In this document: piece after piece, positions 46,455 to 55,359 of the stretch
Layout of the letters: each line of letters opens with the position of its first letter
How positions within the stretch are numbered: the stretch's first letter is position 1
Source of the DNA: TMED14 sp963925545
Lineage (GTDB): Bacteria > Bacteroidota > Bacteroidia > Flavobacteriales > Schleiferiaceae
Assembly (NCBI GenBank): GCA_963925545.1
Contig: CAWUSA010000002.1
Location: 1-64,000 of the forward strand
DNA: 64,000 nt
Reading direction: 5' to 3'
Position numbers and translations under genes: made by a program
The notes under the pieces: model-generated
The model's database searches: none
Seen by the model: the letters and a program-made list of their open reading frames with translations, nothing else
Told to the model about the DNA's origin: nothing

Positions 46455-48227
46455 ATGCAAGCCATCCAATCCCTCATTGTGACCACCTTGATGGTCTCAC
46501 CCATTGCCCTGTCAGCACAGATAGAGGTTCTGACGATGCCAACTCAATCAACGGCAATAACCACATCGTTCAAGACCACGTCAGAAGACACCTTGCAGCT
46601 GCCCTTTGTGGATGGTTTTGCGCATGGCTTGCGTCCAGAGTGGACCAACCATGGCGTGATGGTTAACAGCCATTGGGCCTTGGATGCCTTGAGCACAGAT
46701 CAAGCAGTGTTTGATGGCATTGCTGCAGATGGGCAAGCCTACCTAGTGGGCACCCTGCCAACAGACAGCTTGACGGATGTTTTGCTTTCACCGTATTTTG
46801 ACCTTAGTGGCTTGAGCAATGTCGTGTTGAGCTTTCACCTTCAGCAAGGCGGCAAAGGCGACCCCACAGAGGTCAGTGACACCTTGATCGTTGATTTCTT
46901 GAACCCGAGCGACAGCACGTGGCATCGGGCATGGGATGTGCCCGGATCAGCTGCAGCGGATCAATGGCTGTCTGCTGCCATGGTTTTACCTGTTGCAGTT
47001 GTAGGCAAACAGGCCGTTCGTTTTCGCTTGGCTCGCAAGGGCGCTCCCGGTGGGGCCTTTGATCATTTCCTGATCGATTACTTGGAGTTTGCTGCAGGCA
47101 GGAACCTCGCTGACACATTGATTGAGGACCCTTCATGGATAGAAATCCCTCCGTCGATTACGCAGGTGTTTCATGAGCTGCCATGGTTTCACTACCAATC
47201 TGCTGTCGTTGAAGCAGACAGCTTGGCAATGGCCTACCGGCGAAATGGCCCTGTACCTGTGGGTGGTTGGCAGTTAAACCTTGGAAAATACCAATGGGTG
47301 GACGGCAATGGCAGTGTTTTAGCTAGTCGGTTGAGTGTTCCCGTGGTAACCAATCTTCAGCATGACATTCGGACCCCCTACTTGATGCCAATTGCACAGC
47401 CCAATGTCAGCCCGACAGGTCCATTTTCCTGGGATATGACCATTTGGTTTGATGGAGAGAATGTGGGTGAACGTGCAAATGACTCCATGAGGGTTCATCA
47501 ACTGTTTGGCGACCGTTACGCCTTGGATGATGGCCATGCAGAAAGAACCTATGGTGTGATTCAGGGGCAGTCTCCCCGGATGGCACAGCGGTTCAATTTC
47601 CTTCAATCTGACACCTTGAAAGGGGTAGACTTAGCCTTTGTACCTGCGGGTTATGATTGGACAGGCATGACCTTCCAATTGGCCATTTGGGGCATTGACA
47701 CATTGAACCTTCCTGGTCAGTTGCTGTACCTGAGCGACTCATTGTACCAACCAGCAATTGCCTACCCTGGTCAGACCTTTGCACATTATGTGCTTGACAC
47801 GGCAGGCCTTGTTGTTCCTTCAGTCTGCTACATCGGCTGGATTCAATCAACAGGGCCCGCCTTGACGATGGGCTTGGATATGGATCATTTGACCACCAAA
47901 GCCTATGGCGATGTCAATGGCTGGTTCACCTCTTTGCTTCCAGGCACCTTGCAAATCAGGCCATTTTTCCGAGGGATTCCACAGGACTTGAGTGCTGGAG
48001 TCAGCAAGCCTTCACCAATGGCTATTTACCCCATCCCAAGTACAGGACGCTTGCATGTTGAGGGCTATGATGGGCCGTGGGTCTGCATGGATTTACAAGG
48101 CCGCATCCAATGTCAAGGCAAACAAATTGAACAAGGCCTATTGCACCTTGAGGCGCTCCCTCCTGGCCATTATATTTTAGTATTCCGCAATGGAATCCGT
48201 CAACAAATCGTGACAATCAAACCATGA
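46455..48227 (+). CDS. T9SS type A sorting domain protein (secreted cargo)
   Basis: The 590-residue protein has a signal peptide (about 1-22, LSAQ), a jellyroll-like domain (about 50-215) with adhesion/MAM-type strands, a further beta-rich region (about 225-510), and a C-terminal sorting tail from about 518 with MAIYPIPSTGRLHVEG and LEALPPGHYILVF. The tail marks it as cargo of the type IX system for which porQ is present here. No protease or glycosidase signature is visible. It overlaps the rluD-type gene by ATGA, an odd coupling of a surface protein with an RNA enzyme. Confidence 0.85.
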   Translation: MQAIQSLIVTTLMVSPIALSAQIEVLTMPTQSTAITTSFKTTSEDTLQLPFVDGFAHGLRPEWTNHGVMVNSHWALDALSTDQAVFDGIAADGQAYLVGTLPTDSLTDVLLSPYFDLSGLSNVVLSFHLQQGGKGDPTEVSDTLIVDFLNPSDSTWHRAWDVPGSAAADQWLSAAMVLPVAVVGKQAVRFRLARKGAPGGAFDHFLIDYLEFAAGRNLADTLIEDPSWIEIPPSITQVFHELPWFHYQSAVVEADSLAMAYRRNGPVPVGGWQLNLGKYQWVDGNGSVLASRLSVPVVTNLQHDIRTPYLMPIAQPNVSPTGPFSWDMTIWFDGENVGERANDSMRVHQLFGDRYALDDGHAERTYGVIQGQSPRMAQRFNFLQSDTLKGVDLAFVPAGYDWTGMTFQLAIWGIDTLNLPGQLLYLSDSLYQPAIAYPGQTFAHYVLDTAGLVVPSVCYIGWIQSTGPALTMGLDMDHLTTKAYGDVNGWFTSLLPGTLQIRPFFRGIPQDLSAGVSKPSPMAIYPIPSTGRLHVEGYDGPWVCMDLQGRIQCQGKQIEQGLLHLEALPPGHYILVFRNGIRQQIVTIKP

Positions 48228-49252
48228 ATACCAACTCAACCCCTCTCCAGGAAGACATGGGCAACGAAGACCTTTTTGAGCATTTTCGATTTGTGGCAGA
48301 CCCAGGTCAAGGCCAACTTCGCGTCGATAAATTCTTAGGGATTCACATGAAGCAAACCTCTAGAAACCGCATCCAAAAAGCGGCGGAGGCAGGTGCCATT
48401 CTTGTGAATGGCAAAGCTGTCAAAAGCAACCATAAAGTTAAACCCAAGGATATTGTCACCTTGGTGTTAGCGCATCCGCCAAGGGACACAACCCTTCTCG
48501 CTGAGGACTTGAACTTGGATGTGATTTACCAAGATGAGGATGTTTTGCTTGTCAACAAGCGAGCTGGCATGGTAGTTCATCCCGCCCATGGGCATTACTC
48601 AGGGACGTTGATCAATGGCCTGATGCATTTGTTTGCTAACCTACCAGGTAATGATCAGGAGCGACCGGGATTGGTGCATCGCATCGATAAGGACACGACG
48701 GGTATTTTAGTCATTGCTCGAACAGAACAGGCGATGACCATGCTAGCAGCACAATTTGCGGATCACAGCTGTGAGCGTGAGTACATTGCCATTGTTTGGG
48801 GCGATTTAGCTAAAGATGAAGGCGTGATTGAGGGCTATTTAGGCCGAAGTCTCAAGGATAGGAAATTGATGGCGGTCTTTTCTGACAGCAGTCAGGGCAA
48901 GCATGCCATCACCCATTACAAGGTCATCGAACGATTCCGCTTTGCTACCATGATTTCCTGCCGATTAGAGACGGGGAGGACCCATCAAATCCGTGCACAT
49001 TTCAAGTCCATAGGTCATCCATTGTTTGGCGACCCATCATATGGTGGGCAAAACATTCCAGACAAGCATGGCTTGCCACGATTCAAAGATTTCATGCGCA
49101 ATTCTCTTGGAATCTTGCCCCGTCAGGCATTGCACGCAAAGTCACTTGGCTTCATGCATCCAAGCAAGGGTGAACGGATGCGCTTTGTTACGGAATTGCC
49201 CGAGGACATGCTATCGATCATTGAGCGGTTCCGCCGTTATGTTGGTGCTTAA
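48224..49252 (+). CDS. RluA-family 23S rRNA pseudouridine synthase (RluD-like)
   Basis: The 342-residue protein has an S4 RNA-binding domain (about 30-85) and a synthase domain with the catalytic HRIDKDTTGILV (Asp in the RxD motif, about 145-156) and ETGRTHQIRAH. RluD acts on helix 69 of 23S rRNA; exact sites here are inferred. It lies downstream of the PASTA and T9SS cargo genes. Its TAA stop abuts the opposing TAA of the acyl-CoA synthetase in the palindrome TTAATTAA. Confidence 0.92.
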   Translation: MNTNSTPLQEDMGNEDLFEHFRFVADPGQGQLRVDKFLGIHMKQTSRNRIQKAAEAGAILVNGKAVKSNHKVKPKDIVTLVLAHPPRDTTLLAEDLNLDVIYQDEDVLLVNKRAGMVVHPAHGHYSGTLINGLMHLFANLPGNDQERPGLVHRIDKDTTGILVIARTEQAMTMLAAQFADHSCEREYIAIVWGDLAKDEGVIEGYLGRSLKDRKLMAVFSDSSQGKHAITHYKVIERFRFATMISCRLETGRTHQIRAHFKSIGHPLFGDPSYGGQNIPDKHGLPRFKDFMRNSLGILPRQALHAKSLGFMHPSKGERMRFVTELPEDMLSIIERFRRYVGA

Positions 49253-51031
49253 TTAAGCATACATGGCCTCGAAACCATCTGCGTACATCGCGAGAATAGG
49301 CTTGCGTCGCAACTTCATGGTTGGCGTGAGTTGACCATCCTCAACTGTCCATAGTGAGTCACATAGGTATACTTTTTTAACGCGCTCCCAACTGCCAAAG
49401 TTGGCATTGGCCCCATCAATTTCCTTCCAGATTCTATCGATGATGCGTTGATCCTTCATTATGTCTGAAGCGTTGGTCCATGCAATGTCATGCAGGCCAC
49501 ACCAATCTTCGAGGTAGGCAAAGTTAGGCTGAACAAATAGCACAGGGTGCTTTCGCCCTTCGCCAGCGACCATGCATTGTTCAACAAAGGAGGATTCCTT
49601 GTAGATGTTCTCCATGTGCTGCGGGGCGATGTACTTGCCACCGCCAGTCTTGAAGATTTCTTTTTTACGATCTGTGATGCGCAGGTAGCCCATTGAGTCA
49701 ATTTCACCAATGTCACCCGTGCAAAACCAACCATCAGCAGTCATGACTTCAGCAGTCAAGTCAGGGCGATTGTAATAGCCCATCATGATATTGGGTCCCT
49801 TGGCGAGAATTTCACCATCAGCAGCAATCTTCAGCTCCACATTTTCAATGGCTGTACCAACGGTCCCCAGCTTGTGCCCAGCACCTGTTGGCAGGTTAAC
49901 AGTGAGAACGGGTGAGGTCTCTGTCAATCCGTACCCTTCCTGCACATTGATGCCAGCTCCGGCAAAGATGCGTGCAAGGTTTGGGTTCAATGCGGCTGCG
50001 CCAGATGCAATGGTATGCACCTCACCGCCCAAGGCCTCTTTCCATTTGGAGAAAATCAGCTTGCGTGCCAATTTGAGCTGGAAATTGTAAAAAACACCCT
50101 TGCCTTCGTGTTCGTAGACTTTAGCCAGTCCCACCGCCCAGAAGAACATGGCCTTCTTGATGCCGGTCAATCCCTTACCTTTTGCCATGATCTTATCAAA
50201 GACTTTTTCCAACAAACGAGGAACGGCACTGAAAACATGGGGATGTATTTCTCTCATGTTGTCGCCAATGGTCTCCAGGCTTTCAGCGTAATACACGCCT
50301 ACACCGGCTGTCATGTAAACGTAGACCAAGACACGCTCATAGCTGTGGCAAAGGGGTAGAAAGCTTAGGCCTTTGGCTTGGTTGTCAACGGGCAATCGCT
50401 TAGCTGCAGAGTAGGCATTGGATGACATGTTTCTGTGGCTTAACATGACGCCTTTTGGCACGCCTGTAGTTCCAGAGGTGTATATCAAGGTGGCTAGATC
50501 CATTTCATCTACAGCGGCCATGCGGCGGTTGAGCTCATCGCGGTGTTTTTCATCGGCCATAGCAAAAACAACATCCCAGTTGCTGCAACCGTCAATATCA
50601 ACAAAACCATAGATATTTTCCAGGCTGCTCACCCTGTCCTTGACCTCAGAGACCTTGGCGAACAGGTCTGCATCACTCAAGAATACATGCTTCACTGAGG
50701 CATCATTGAAAATGAAAGCGTAATCCTCAGACGAAATATTGGGGTAGGCAGGGACGTCAATAGCACCCACCGATAGGATGGCTTGGTCGCAAACATTCCA
50801 CTCAAATCTATTGGTGGTAGAAAGGATGGATATCTTGTCACCTGGCTGCACGCCAAGCTCAATCAAACCCAGGGCTAATTGCTCAGATTTGGTGATGAAG
50901 TCCTGGGTGGATAGGCTTTGCCATTCACCGCCAATTTTCGTGTTGATGGCGTCAGGCCGCGGGTGTTTCTCCAGGGCATAGTAAGCAAAATCAAAGAGTC
51001 TCTTGGGTTGTGTCATGATGGGTGTTTTCAT
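49253..51031 (-). CDS. Long-chain fatty acid--CoA ligase (AMP-binding)
   Basis: The protein of about 590 residues has the adenylation motif IYTSGTTGVPKGVMLSHRN (about 185-203), GYGLTETSP, and the C-terminal GWFCTGDIGEID and KEIFKTGGGKYIAP. It activates long-chain fatty acids as acyl-CoA with ATP. The start is uncertain: ATG 51031 (MKTPIM) or ATG 51016 (MTQPKRLF); both lie inside the 3' end of the amidohydrolase gene upstream. With accA and the LuxC-type reductase it adds to fatty acyl metabolism in this window. Confidence 0.93.
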   Translation of the reverse strand: MKTPIMTQPKRLFDFAYYALEKHPRPDAINTKIGGEWQSLSTQDFITKSEQLALGLIELGVQPGDKISILSTTNRFEWNVCDQAILSVGAIDVPAYPNISSEDYAFIFNDASVKHVFLSDADLFAKVSEVKDRVSSLENIYGFVDIDGCSNWDVVFAMADEKHRDELNRRMAAVDEMDLATLIYTSGTTGVPKGVMLSHRNMSSNAYSAAKRLPVDNQAKGLSFLPLCHSYERVLVYVYMTAGVGVYYAESLETIGDNMREIHPHVFSAVPRLLEKVFDKIMAKGKGLTGIKKAMFFWAVGLAKVYEHEGKGVFYNFQLKLARKLIFSKWKEALGGEVHTIASGAAALNPNLARIFAGAGINVQEGYGLTETSPVLTVNLPTGAGHKLGTVGTAIENVELKIAADGEILAKGPNIMMGYYNRPDLTAEVMTADGWFCTGDIGEIDSMGYLRITDRKKEIFKTGGGKYIAPQHMENIYKESSFVEQCMVAGEGRKHPVLFVQPNFAYLEDWCGLHDIAWTNASDIMKDQRIIDRIWKEIDGANANFGSWERVKKVYLCDSLWTVEDGQLTPTMKLRRKPILAMYADGFEAMYA

Positions 51032-52661
51032 ACATTCTGCCATGAATCCATGTAGCTATAGGGCTGGCATGGGGCAGTTCAGCGGGTTCGTAGGTGTTTA
51101 GCTTGACTTCAAAGATGGTGAAATTTGCCCAATACCCGACAGCTATTTGACCGACAGTCCCTTCGTCAAACCCAGCGTAAGCAGCTTCATGGGTCATGCC
51201 GTTAAGTGCTTGAGGCAGTGTCAAGGCATTGTCCATTTGAAAACCCTTGCTGTCGGTTGAATCAATGGCCCGTCGATGAATCGCTGCATAGAGGCTGTGC
51301 AAGGGATTGATGCGTTCCACAGGGCAGTCAGTGCCAATGGGTAGATGACCACCGGCCGCATCTTTCAATTGTTTGTAGGCATAGGCATGATGGATGCGGT
51401 GCTTACCTAATCGCTCACCAGCCCATGCCATATCTGAGGTGGCGTGCGTGGGTTGAATTGAGGGGATGATGCCCAGCTTTCCTCCGAAGCGGTGTCTGTC
51501 AGCCGGGCTGACCACCTGTGCATGCTCGATGCGCCAGCGCAGGTTGCTGTCCACGCCAGTGAGGGCTTGCTCATAGATATTAAGCATCATGTGATTGGCT
51601 GAGTCACCAATGGCATGCGTGCTCATTTGCCAGCCATTGCTTGCAAGGCGATTTGCTGCTTGCTGCAAATACGAAACACTCCGAATCTGGCTGCCATGGT
51701 GATCATGACGGTCGGTGTAGGACTCTCGAAGCAAGGCTCCTCGACTTCCCAAGGCGCCATCGCTGTAAAACTTGAAGTTTCTGACGGTCATTCTTTCGGT
51801 GAATAGCTTGCCGCGCTCAAGCCAGTAGTCCATAGCAGCAGGGCTTTCTGATACCATGCACTGCAATGGGAGGTGCAGGAGGCCTTCGCGTTGAAGGCTG
51901 TCAATCAACAGGATGTCTTGGGTGGGAAGGCCGGCATCATGCAGGCCGGTCAGTCCAGAAGCAATGCATGCCTTGTCCGCTGCCAGTAGGGCATCGATTT
52001 TGTCTGAACGACTCATGGCAGGCAACTGCAAAAGGTCCATGGCATTGTCAATCAAAACACCTGTGAGTTGCCCGTTGTGGTGAAGTATCTCTCCGCCTTC
52101 AATGGTCAACTCCCCATCAGCCAATTTGAGATGGGTCAAAGCCGCTTGATTGGCAATCAATGCATGCCCGTCGATGCGGTTGAGTACGATGGCTTTGTCG
52201 CTCAACGCGTTCAGTGCTTCATTGTCCGGGAATGCGGTATTGACCCAATCGTTTTGATCCCAGCCTCTGCCGCGGTAAATGTCTTGATCAGGGTGTGCCT
52301 TGATGTAATCTGCTACCCGTTGCAGGCAGGATTCCCATGAAGTGGTTTCCAGCAAGTTGATGCTTGTCAATGCCATCCCAAAACCAAGGTAGTGCGCATG
52401 CGCATCCACAAAGCCTGGGTAAACGATGCTGCCATCCAGGTCATGGCGCTCTTTAGCTACTGGCAGGTCTGACCCCTGGGGGTAAAAGGCAGAAATTTTG
52501 CCGTCAACAATGGCCACGCTGCCATGCTGGTAAGTGATGTTGCTGTCGTTGACCTGTGCGAATTGCCCATTGATCAATAATGTGTCGGCATTAGGTTCTG
52601 ACACACAAGCTGTTAAACTAATCAGTAACAGTGAATAAATGGCGTGGATTTCCTGTCTCAT
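50991..52661 (-). CDS. Amidohydrolase lipoprotein, YtcJ-like (TIM-barrel metallo-hydrolase)
   Basis: The 556-residue protein has a lipoprotein signal with lipobox SLTAC (lipidated Cys19). The amidohydrolase domain opens with GSIVYPGFVDAHAHYLG (the HxH metal site) and has THAIGDSANH and GTDCPVE later. The layout matches the YtcJ/NfdA group, which hydrolyse N-acyl or N-formyl compounds; the substrate is unknown. A promoter box five bases upstream fixes the start at 52661. The 3' end overlaps the acyl-CoA synthetase start. Confidence 0.88.
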   Translation of the reverse strand: MRQEIHAIYSLLLISLTACVSEPNADTLLINGQFAQVNDSNITYQHGSVAIVDGKISAFYPQGSDLPVAKERHDLDGSIVYPGFVDAHAHYLGFGMALTSINLLETTSWESCLQRVADYIKAHPDQDIYRGRGWDQNDWVNTAFPDNEALNALSDKAIVLNRIDGHALIANQAALTHLKLADGELTIEGGEILHHNGQLTGVLIDNAMDLLQLPAMSRSDKIDALLAADKACIASGLTGLHDAGLPTQDILLIDSLQREGLLHLPLQCMVSESPAAMDYWLERGKLFTERMTVRNFKFYSDGALGSRGALLRESYTDRHDHHGSQIRSVSYLQQAANRLASNGWQMSTHAIGDSANHMMLNIYEQALTGVDSNLRWRIEHAQVVSPADRHRFGGKLGIIPSIQPTHATSDMAWAGERLGKHRIHHAYAYKQLKDAAGGHLPIGTDCPVERINPLHSLYAAIHRRAIDSTDSKGFQMDNALTLPQALNGMTHEAAYAGFDEGTVGQIAVGYWANFTIFEVKLNTYEPAELPHASPIATWIHGRMYENTHHDTTQETL

Positions 52662-52666
52662 GGGCC

Positions 52667-52674
52667 TAAAGGTA
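52667..52674 (-). promoter_or_regulatory. -7 box TACCTTTA for the amidohydrolase
   Basis: One mismatch from TAnnTTTG on the minus strand, five bases before the ATG at 52661. Confidence 0.5.
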
Positions 52675-52687
52675 GGGTGCCTAATTG

Positions 52688-52695
52688 TACCTTTG
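52688..52695 (+). promoter_or_regulatory. -7 box TACCTTTG for purL
   Basis: Exact TAnnTTTG match, 19 bases before the purL ATG at 52715. It lies 13 bases from the opposing amidohydrolase box. Confidence 0.6.
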
Positions 52696-52714
52696 TCATC
52701 CAAAATATCTTATC

Positions 52715-54952
52715 ATGATGGACTCACTTGCATTGACCACGGTAGACACGGCGAAAGAATTGGGCTTGCTCCCTTCGGAATACGATCAGATCAAGGACAT
52801 CCTTGGCCGCATTCCAAACTTCACAGAACTTAGCGTTTTCGCAGTGATGTGGAGTGAGCACTGCTCCTACAAGAACTCTATCCAATGGCTGAAAAAATTG
52901 CCCAAAGATGGTCCTCACATGCTAGTGAAGGCTGGTGAAGAAAACGCGGGTTTGGTTGATATTGGCGACGGCCTTGCCTGCTGTTTCAAGATTGAATCAC
53001 ACAACCACCCATCTGCCGTTGAGCCTTTCCAAGGGGCTGCAACGGGTGTTGGAGGCATCAACCGGGACATTTTTACCATGGGTGCTCGTCCTATTGCACA
53101 GCTTAACAGTTTGCGGTTTGGCAACCCAGCGACTAACCGCACCAAATGGATTGCAAAGGGTGTTGTCAAAGGCATCAGTTCTTATGGCAATTCTTTTGGT
53201 ATTCCGACTGTCGGCGGTGAAGTTTACTTTGATGATTGCTATGAGCAAAATCCGCTGGTGAATGCATTTTCAGCAGGCATTGTAGAGGTTGGTAAGCAGA
53301 TCTCTGCGAAAGCAGGCGGTCCAGGCAACCCCGTATTTATTGTCGGTTCTTCAACGGGCCGTGACGGCATCCATGGTGCGGCATTTGCCTCCAAAGATTT
53401 GAGCAAAGACAGTGCAAATGACATCCCTTCTGTGCAGGTGGGCGACCCCTTCCAGGAGAAGTTACTCCTTGAAGCCTCCATGGATTTGGCAGAAATTGAT
53501 GCCATTGTAGGCATGCAGGATATGGGTGCAGCAGGCATCACCTGTTCAACATCTGAAATGAGTGCAGGTGGTAATGTTGGAATGGACATCGACCTTGACA
53601 AGGTGCCAACAAGGCAAGCGGGCATGACACCTTGGGAAATTTTGCTATCTGAGTCGCAAGAGCGCATGCTTGTTGTGGTGAAAAAGGGCAGAGAGGCTGA
53701 TGTCATGGCCATTTTTGCCAAATGGGATATCCATTGCGAGCATATTGGCGTGGTTACGGAAGGTCCCATGGTTCGCTTCCAGTGGAATGATCAACTGGTC
53801 TGTGAAATTCCTGCAGATTCATTGGTTCTTGGCGGTGGTGCCCCAGTCTATGACAGGGAGTACAGTGAGCCAGCGTATTACCAGCAATACCAGCAATTTG
53901 ACATCAATGATGTGAAGGAGCCAGAGGACCTCAAAGCCATTGCTTATCAGATGGTTGCATTGCCAAATATTGCATCCAAGCGATGGGTGTATGAGCAATA
54001 CGATTCCATGGTTGGTACCGTAAATCGTTCCACCAATGGAGTTTCGGACGCATCAGTGATTAACATCAAGGGGTCTAATCGAGCCCTTGCAATGTCCGTG
54101 GATTGCAACAGCCGTTATGTGCATGCTGACCCTGAAGTGGGCACCATGATTGCCGTGAGTGAATGTGCCAGAAACATCACCTGTTCAGGTGGCACGCCTT
54201 CTGCCATCACCAACTGTTTGAACTTTGGCAACCCCTATAACCCTGAAGTTTACTGGCAGTTTGTTGGCGCCATCAAAGGTATGAGTAAGGCTTGCCTGGC
54301 ATTCAATACGCCTGTGACTGGTGGCAATGTGAGTTTTTATAATCAGACGGAAGTAGATGACAAGGTTGAGCCTGTGTTCCCAACACCTACCATTGCCATG
54401 ATTGGTCTTATTGAAGATGTGAAGCATGTGACGACTTTGGGTTTCAAGGAGAAGGGCCATTTGATCTACATGCTTGGAACCAGCAGGGATGATATCAGTT
54501 CAAGCCAATACCTGGTAAAGCTTCATGGCGTGGAAGCGTCCCCAGCACCCTTTTTCAATCTCGACGAGGAAAAGGCTTTGCAGTCTCAATTGAACATGCT
54601 CATCAGGAAGGATGTCATTCAATCGGCACATGATGTCACGGAAGGCGGTTTGTTCATCACCCTGTTGGAGTCTGCCATGGACAATGACCTTGGGTTTGAT
54701 ATGACCACCGCCAGTGAGTTCCGCGAGGATGCTTACCTTTTTGGTGAAGCACAATCCAGAATTGTGATCACTGTGTCAGAAGAAGATGATGACGATTTCA
54801 TCGATCTAATGATGATGAATGGCTTCCCATTTGACCTCCTGGGTCATGTCACCAAAGGGGATATTCGTATCGATGAGAAATCATGGGGCGAGGTGTCCGA
54901 TTTCAAGGACATTTATGACAATGCCCTGGCGAAGCACCTGGATGTAGCTTGA
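52715..54952 (+). CDS. purL: Phosphoribosylformylglycinamidine synthase II (small PurL)
   Basis: The 745-residue protein is the small PurL form, which needs separate PurS and PurQ (not in this window). It has FAVMWSEHCSYKNS (about 34-47), SHNHPSAVEPFQGAATGVGG and QDMGAAGITCSTSEMSAGG. It converts FGAR to FGAM with ATP and ammonia in purine synthesis. The start could be ATG 52715 or the next codon, ATG 52718. purC is 31 kb away, so purine genes are dispersed here. Confidence 0.97.
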   Translation: MMDSLALTTVDTAKELGLLPSEYDQIKDILGRIPNFTELSVFAVMWSEHCSYKNSIQWLKKLPKDGPHMLVKAGEENAGLVDIGDGLACCFKIESHNHPSAVEPFQGAATGVGGINRDIFTMGARPIAQLNSLRFGNPATNRTKWIAKGVVKGISSYGNSFGIPTVGGEVYFDDCYEQNPLVNAFSAGIVEVGKQISAKAGGPGNPVFIVGSSTGRDGIHGAAFASKDLSKDSANDIPSVQVGDPFQEKLLLEASMDLAEIDAIVGMQDMGAAGITCSTSEMSAGGNVGMDIDLDKVPTRQAGMTPWEILLSESQERMLVVVKKGREADVMAIFAKWDIHCEHIGVVTEGPMVRFQWNDQLVCEIPADSLVLGGGAPVYDREYSEPAYYQQYQQFDINDVKEPEDLKAIAYQMVALPNIASKRWVYEQYDSMVGTVNRSTNGVSDASVINIKGSNRALAMSVDCNSRYVHADPEVGTMIAVSECARNITCSGGTPSAITNCLNFGNPYNPEVYWQFVGAIKGMSKACLAFNTPVTGGNVSFYNQTEVDDKVEPVFPTPTIAMIGLIEDVKHVTTLGFKEKGHLIYMLGTSRDDISSSQYLVKLHGVEASPAPFFNLDEEKALQSQLNMLIRKDVIQSAHDVTEGGLFITLLESAMDNDLGFDMTTASEFREDAYLFGEAQSRIVITVSEEDDDDFIDLMMMNGFPFDLLGHVTKGDIRIDEKSWGEVSDFKDIYDNALAKHLDVA

Positions 54953-55039
54953 ACAGCAGCTTCCATCCTCCTTCTGCCCCTCAGTTTAGTTTAGGTGCTG
55001 ACTTATAGAATGTTACACCAGATATCTGAGTGGCGCAGG

Positions 55040-55309
55040 TTAAGACAAGACGCCGACAGCTAATTCAGCCCAGATAAATAAAAACACAAAAATCAAAACA
55101 GCAATAATTGCTACTTGATAGCGCTTTTTCTTAAACAGCCTTAAAACAACTTCAATAGCAAACGCGGCAACAAACAATAGCAATCCCGCAATGAGAAAGT
55201 CAGACCCTGTCCAATCGACCTGGTTAGAAAATGGCATTGCTATCAATGGGATTATTAGGAGCATGAGAGACGAGAAAAGTATCCTTATGAATCTCATGTG
55301 ATTTCTCAA
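55040..55309 (-). CDS. Small hypothetical membrane protein (AT-rich)
   Basis: The 89-residue protein (85 from ATG 55297) has three predicted transmembrane helices (about 10-28, 36-56, 65-87) with a short Lys/Arg-rich loop LFKKKRYQ between the second and third. I recognise no family. The DNA is clearly more A/T-rich than its neighbours: 55081-55140 holds 19 G/C in 60. No promoter box or terminator is evident. It sits between purL (convergent) and pheT. It may be a recent arrival or simply a poorly conserved gene. Confidence 0.55.
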   Translation of the reverse strand: MRNHMRFIRILFSSLMLLIIPLIAMPFSNQVDWTGSDFLIAGLLLFVAAFAIEVVLRLFKKKRYQVAIIAVLIFVFLFIWAELAVGVLS

Positions 55310-55359
55310 TTGAATAGGTTTAACGTTGATTAGACATTGACAGAATAATCATCAGGTTG

